Shown here piece after piece: positions 59,100-64,000 of a DNA stretch of 64,000 nt. The notes below the pieces were generated by a model. It was not told the origin of the DNA. It saw only the letters and a list, made by a program, of their open reading frames with translations, and searched no databases. The first letter of the stretch is position 1. Each line of letters starts with the position of its first letter. The DNA comes from Metallyticus violacea (taxonomy: Eukaryota; Arthropoda; Insecta; Mantodea; Metallyticidae). The stretch lies in the NCBI GenBank assembly GCA_030762175.1, contig CM060842.1, positions 68,974,001 to 69,038,000 of the forward strand, given 5' to 3'. Both the position numbers and the translations under genes were made by a program.

Positions 59100-59700
59100 T
59101 AATCATCATTGGAGGATTGAGCTTGAAATCCGTTTCGTCATCCTCTTTCCTTCTCGAATTGCGTCTCGGTTAGTGGAATTTTATAGTTGAGAGGGAATTC
59201 CTTCTTGAGCTATTCTTTGCGCATGATGGTGCAAATTTTGTTTCCTTTTCATTTATTTGTTCATTTAGCCTATTCACATAATCCTTCCTCTTATTTCTAA
59301 ATTTATTTTCTTAGCGAATAACGTATAGCCTGTTACATATCTTAAAATGTTCATCTGGCCTCCATCTAATTGCATTAATAATGTAATCAAATTTCACACT
59401 TGTGCATTAAACAGTACAATGTCTTTGAATTTTTAAAATTTGGATCGTTTTCGTTTTTTATTTTACGGCAGGTAGACATTTAAGATCCCAGACATATAGC
59501 GTAAGTTCTGAAGCGTATTTTCTGCCTTCAATGATGTTTTGTGGCCTAAAAACTCAAGTTCGAGAATTGCTGCACATTTTTGTGTCTATTTTACTTCATG
59601 ATTTCCTTTAAAGATCAGTAGTTTTTTCTAAATTGCTAAGTAATGCATTCACTAATTTTTCTGTGGGAAAAAATGTTTTTAATATGATATTAAAAGTTAG
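59100..59700 (-). mobile_element. LINE relic, lineage like 63 kb
   Basis: On the minus strand, GRKYASELTLYVWDLKCLPA near 59520 is equivalent to the YGSE-WxLK segment (worn). It is followed by MNILRYVTGYTLFAKKINLE then IRGRIM near 59350-59270, equivalent to the MRFLRSVxGYTxxDKxRNEDIR block. HHHAQRIAQEGIPSQL then GKRMTKRI near 59220-59120 is equivalent to HLxRMxxxRIPxxxxxYxPxGRRxxGRPxKR. The order is collinear, stops are many and upstream domains are absent. Confidence 0.65.
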
Positions 59701-59989
59701 GCCTTATGAAACATATTATTTTAATCCTTTTGGCATTTTGACGTAGATATCCGTGCTATTCCCTATTATTTAATAGAATGTATACAAAATAGAAAAAGAG
59801 TAGGCAAGAATTGTTTGACCCATCTATTTGTTTAACTCTTACTGACGTTTAATTTCTATTTTGATCGCTATACAAGTTTTTGTACACCGCACCCAACAAT
59901 TATTGATTATTGAAATGAAAATTTTGTCAGTTCCCATTCTTCTTTAATTTGTTTAATCTCCTTATATCCGCTTGGCCTTACACGTTGAT

Positions 59990-60300
59990 GTTCCAATCAG
60001 TCACCTAACCAGGAGCTAAATATGCTGGATATGCATTGAGCACTTGTACACACTGAGGGACTCCCTAAATTAGTGGTCAGTGCAATGCCAGGCAGTAAAA
60101 AGATGCAAATATACATAGAGAGATGGAATGAAAGTGGAACTTGTGGCAGAGAAACGCAAAAACCCGGAATTACCTTTCCTGGAAATGAACTAAACCACAG
60201 AAAAACTCAGTCAGGTTAGCCGGATTTGAACCTCGAACCTCCCGAATACAAGTCTCAAGCGTTACCGCTTGAGCCATTAAGCTCAATCCTCTTGGTTTGT
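59990..60300 (-). mobile_element. SINE-E: tRNA-derived SINE
   Basis: On the minus strand the head reads TTAATGGCTCAAGCGGTAAC (A box) and GAGGTTCGAGGTTCAAATCC (B box), a good Pol III promoter spacing. The body begins CTGACTGAGTTTTTCTGTGG and passes through a GGTAATTCCGGG segment, which parallels the SINE-A body. The rest is unrelated. Its left (3') boundary is uncertain. Confidence 0.7.
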
Positions 60301-61362
60301 CAGATCATTATGATTCATATTTTATAATTGCAATTAATGACATCCCTCTAAATTTTAAATATATATATTGTAAAATTTAGCTTATTTTAACCTATTCCAC
60401 GGTTGAAACTCTTTTTTCAAATTTCACTACTGGACATAACATTATATTATAATACACGTATCCTTATTAATTAATAATGCATTTTATTGCCTATAATTGA
60501 GTAAAATTTATAGTTAAAAGTCTTTATTGGTATAAACATTCTATTCTTGCTTAATATTTAAACTGAAATATTTTATGGTTTTTTTGAAACTTAAGATACA
60601 TGTTATATTATGCAAAGTACATAAAATATAAAATGAAAAATAATAATATAAAAAGCACAAACATTGACTGAAACTTCATAACCGTAGCATGTAAACGCAC
60701 CCTATAGCACAATTTCATTTCATTTTCTAGCCCAGTTAGGGACTGTTAATTCATATTTATACCTAGAGAGGCATGAACAAGCGCTTCTTTTGTGTGCGAC
60801 GAGCCGATGACCGGGCATTTTCCGAACTCTCGCTTTTTGCAGAGTGGATAAAGATGGCGTTGATGACGCCTTTGTTCCAACCTGAGAGGTCTGAGGCTTT
60901 TCTTACACAGCGCTGAGGGAACAAGTTAGGCTGCTTTCATCTCAAGTACCCAATGAATCATTTCCAAGACGTGGCTTCATCTAGAACACTCCATTAAACA
61001 GGGAACTAGGTAGTTACGCAAAGCACTGAAAGCTTATTTTCCTTTAGCAAAGTATCCCATGCTTTTAGCGACAGTTGATTGTTCCGTTTTTAAATTATGT
61101 TCTTTTAATTTCGATTTTAATTATACGCATCACTTTGTTAAGAAGTGACAGAAGATACGTTACTGTTGCTATGACCCCAATTTAAATTTTTAAAGTTACA
61201 TTGCGGTATTTGATCCTTGATGCTCATATTGAAATTTTGATATAAACTCAGCACCTTTGTGCATTTTATTCAAATTAACTACATACTAATAACTTTGCAA
61301 CTTTCGCACGGGTCCACCGCATCGTACGTGCCTTTCATTATATACCAAAAGTACATTACTTT
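60301..61362. other. Unassigned DNA
   Basis: A GC-richer patch lies at 60780-60960 without a recognisable frame. Confidence 0.35.
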
Positions 61363-61390
61363 TAATAATAATAATAATAATAATAATAAT
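61363..61390. repeat. (AAT)n microsatellite
   Basis: About nine AAT triplets, giving poly-Asn in one frame. Confidence 0.93.
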
Positions 61391-61458
61391 CTCAACAGTT
61401 TAATACAAATCCAGAATATGGAACCCCTTGTCAGTAGAATAAGTACACATAATATCAT

Positions 61459-61488
61459 CTATATATATATATATATATATTTTTTTTT
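61459..61488. repeat. (AT)n then T run
   Basis: About eleven AT units followed by nine T. Confidence 0.93.
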
Positions 61489-62745
61489 ATTCAGTTTAAT
61501 TTCCCCCTCCCCCGGTTTTTTCAACATGAATTTGACTTGCTCCTCATTCTTGCCTGCCAGCAGAGCCCAGTACGCCCCTTGCCCTGGCAAAGAAACCCGT
61601 TATATACCATTTAAATAAAATGAGAAATATGGTTTCTGAAAATCAGGAAAATCAGACCATTAGAAGGGGGGTATAGCTGAAAACCGAATTTTTATAATCG
61701 CCAAGGATTAAAAAAAATGCCTTACCATTCAAGGATTACCATTAACAATTGGGTATTCGCGTCAAGCGACGTAATCAGTAAGGGCAAGTCCGACTATTTA
61801 TTCGTCCTCATTGTCATGTGAAAGAGTAGGGGGCAACCGTCCTTTTTTACTACATTCTCTGCTCTAGCGTTCTGAAAATCTTCGTTCTCAAGGCACCCTT
61901 TCAAATAAAGATAACAAAGAAGCTTTTGAGAAAAATCTCGGACAAATCAAAAGAAAATTTTTGAAAGGAAACTCTTGTGCAAATAAAATGTTACTTTGCT
62001 GCCATGGTGGGAATGGTGACGTCATGGATAATACTTTTGAATGACTTTCCATTCTGTTTTCTTATCACGTGACAGAGGATTTCTTTAACATTCTCTAATT
62101 AGGCTTGGCAGTTCTATGAGTTGTTGAGATTATAAGTAATTTTTCACAAGTAATAAATATCACGAGAAGGTCTGAGATTACCGATAAATTCACCAACGTC
62201 TGGAAAGCTCAGAGCCTCCAGTAATATTTATTAGGACTATTTCACAAATCAAATAAGAATTTAAATATAATTCCTCTAAACTTGGCTTACAAAATTCTAA
62301 TAGTTGTATATTTGTACTTAACATTTTCAAGCAATCTTGCGACATAAGAATGCCGATTGTCAGTAATGCCAATACAGAAGAGCAAAATCTGGTTAGGACT
62401 ATTTCATGAATAGAATAAGAATAAAAGTGATATATTTGAAATTTGCGCACAGAATATTAACATTTGTATAAAATGTTATACTTGTGAATATCTAGTTTTT
62501 CAGAAACAGTGATACTGAAATGGACAAAAGTATACTATATAAAGGAATTATATAGTGGAGGTAAAGAGTTGGCTACACTGCCCGCAAGACAAATGCACGT
62601 CGCGTGATAAAACGGATTTTATAAGTTTATTTCGTTAATTTTACTCCGTAATCTGGCTGAACTCCAAATTTTGTTTCGTTTCCTTGGTCGGTTTAAGATG
62701 AGGTCACATGAGTGAAATAGTCACTATAACTTACACTTCTTAAAA
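61489..62745. other. Unassigned AT-rich DNA
   Basis: Nothing recognisable. The 86-codon minus frame at 62190-62450 is unsupported. Confidence 0.35.
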
Positions 62746-63030
62746 GTCGATCCTGGTGGTGTAGTGGTTTCCATACTTGCCTCCTACACCCAAGAACGCG
62801 GGTTTAAACCCGGCCAGGACCGATGGATTTTTTCGGGCATAAAAATCCTAAGTATGGCTTCTTTCGGAAAGGAAGTAAAGCTGTGGGTTCCATGTCGTAC
62901 ATTTACGGCACGAAAAAGAACCTCAAGCCTGAAAGAGAGAAATTTGTCGGCCGTTTTACGCCCTGAGTTGAATGGGACGCTGATGACCTGAGATGTTAAA
63001 GAGCGTCCTTAAATAAATCAATCAATCAAA
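62746..63030 (+). mobile_element. SINE-B, full length, plus strand
   Basis: The head reads GTCGATCCTGGTGGTGTAGT with the A box TGGTGTAGTGG, and the B box lies in CGGGTTTAAACCCGG. The body has GATGGATTTTTTCGGGCATA, AAAATCCTAAGTATGGCTTC, TACATTTACGGCACG, CCTCAAGCCTGAAAGAGAG and TCGGCCGTTTTACGCCCTGA. The 3' end reads GGGACGCTGATGACCTGAGA then GTCCTTAAATAAATC with an (AATC)n tail. The head resembles a tRNA over about 75 bp. It serves as the reference copy for SINE-B here. Confidence 0.94.
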
Positions 63031-63089
63031 CTTCACAATTTATTGAAATGCATCGCTGTAAATCCAATATATAATAAAAATTAAGACCA

Positions 63090-63900
63090 ATAGAACAGAA
63101 AGAGGAATTGAAATATAGGTTGTAGTTTCCTTGCTCTAATGAATATCATCGTCATCATTATCGGCTTCATGTTTAAGGGCATAAGTTCCATTGCGGTTCT
63201 TTAGAATTTACCATGCCACTTTTTGTGTCTATCTGGATCCCCAAATAAAATGTGGAATTCTCTCTCGAGGCATACTTTGAATATCCTCTATGCATTTTTA
63301 TTTATATACATTTATTTTATCATTAAAATTTTATACTATCAGTTCCTTTCTTATGATTTCATTTCTTATTCTATCTTCTCTATTACTCCTTTCACTGAAC
63401 TTAAAAACCTCATCTCTGGGGCCTGAATTCTATTTTTATTCTTCTTTGCTAAAGTGAAAATTTCGCTGCCATATCTGCATCTAGTCATCGCCGCTAGTTT
63501 ATAAACTTATAGTTGAGTTTTGCGTTCTAGTTTTCTTTAACATGTTTCTAACAGTACCACACATTTTATTACATTTTTGAAGTTTATATCTATTTCCCCG
63601 AAAATATGTTTAATAACATTGTTTAATTCATGCATAGCTTTCTGTAAACTATTTTACTGTCATAAATAAAATCTCAGTCATCCATAAATTTAACTGGTCT
63701 TCCACATTCCTTACTTTTAAAATTACCTTTAATATTAATTTTGTTTCTAAGCTCTTACATCAATCGTCTAAATACATATTAAAATGAACAGTTATAGAAT
63801 CATTCGGTTGATAACAGTAACAAAAATGTGAAAGTTATTCTTCAATAAAGTTTTAATATCTAATTTTATGTGCTCTATTTGCGTTTCAATGGCACCAAAA
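63090..63900 (-). mobile_element. LINE relic, C-terminal reverse transcriptase region
   Basis: On the minus strand: CNKMCGTVRNMLKKTRTQN near 63560, then KLAAMTRCRYGSEIFTLAKK near 63490 (usual MAVPxLLYGSExWTLKKK), NKNRIQAPEMRFLSSVKGVI near 63430, and RIRNEIIRKEL near 63365 (usual KxRNEDIRKEL). A worn tail, NFNDKINVYK, follows. It is collinear with a very common insect LINE type. The catalytic YADD region would lie upstream of the readable part, towards or beyond the window end. Stops and frameshifts are present. Confidence 0.78.
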
Positions 63901-64000
63901 AGGTACAACGCTCATTTAAACACTTTTACTTCAGAGATATACTGTCGCATTCTTTCTTTACATAAAGTTTCTCCACGCAGAGACCTTTCAGCTGTTATTA

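Noticed and set aside
62764..62991. 75-codon frame in higher-complexity sequence
   Set aside because: It lies wholly within the SINE-B copy; related frames occur in other SINE-B copies.

Overview
This window looks like a non-coding, repeat-dominated piece of a large arthropod (most probably insect) nuclear genome. It is AT-rich and has no operons, no ribosome binding sites and no long open frame. Almost every open frame is a short chance opening. The recognisable content is a layered set of decayed transposons. The family mix (several mariner lineages, two lineages of non-LTR retrotransposons and at least four kinds of tRNA-derived SINE) fits an insect with a large genome; the species cannot be named from sequence alone.

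Layout. 1-4.2 kb: AT-rich DNA, a LINE 3' relic, a worn SINE-A and an internally deleted DDE transposase relic. 4.2-11.4 kb: AT-rich DNA, SINE-D, a near full-length but dead mariner on the minus strand, a SINE-A with a 12-bp target duplication, and a long TAA/TAG microsatellite. 11.9-13.5 kb: a LINE relic followed by an old SINE-A. 16.9-18.7 kb: a second mariner and a poly-A-tailed SINE-A. 20.2-22.3 kb: a tRNA-like candidate and a LINE (called LINE-X here) interrupted by a SINE-A with an 11-bp target duplication. 22.6-31.9 kb: several SINE-B copies, one credible host coding exon (23446-23605) and a 0.49-kb foldback element. 32-39 kb: mostly unassigned AT-rich DNA. 39.8-49.6 kb: a DDE transposase relic, SINE-B and SINE-A copies with target duplications, and two more mariners. 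50.7-55.8 kb: SINE-C and two further LINE-X copies in opposite orientation, one ending in a long ACT/GCT microsatellite. 57.7-58.6 kb: three tandem ~0.3-kb satellite units. 59-64 kb: two LINE relics of a second lineage, a SINE-E and a complete SINE-B.

How the parts relate. The SINEs carry Pol III-type A and B boxes and have no coding capacity, so they depend on LINE machinery. Target duplications of 10-12 bp on four copies support target-primed retrotransposition. SINE-B and SINE-D share a tRNA-like head and central body but have different tails, and SINE-A and SINE-E share a short central motif, suggesting modular exchange. LINE-X copies end in trinucleotide runs, which may explain where some microsatellites here come from. 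No transposase or reverse transcriptase is intact. The only host-gene candidate is one splice-bounded exon of unknown function; the window may lie largely within an intron or between genes.
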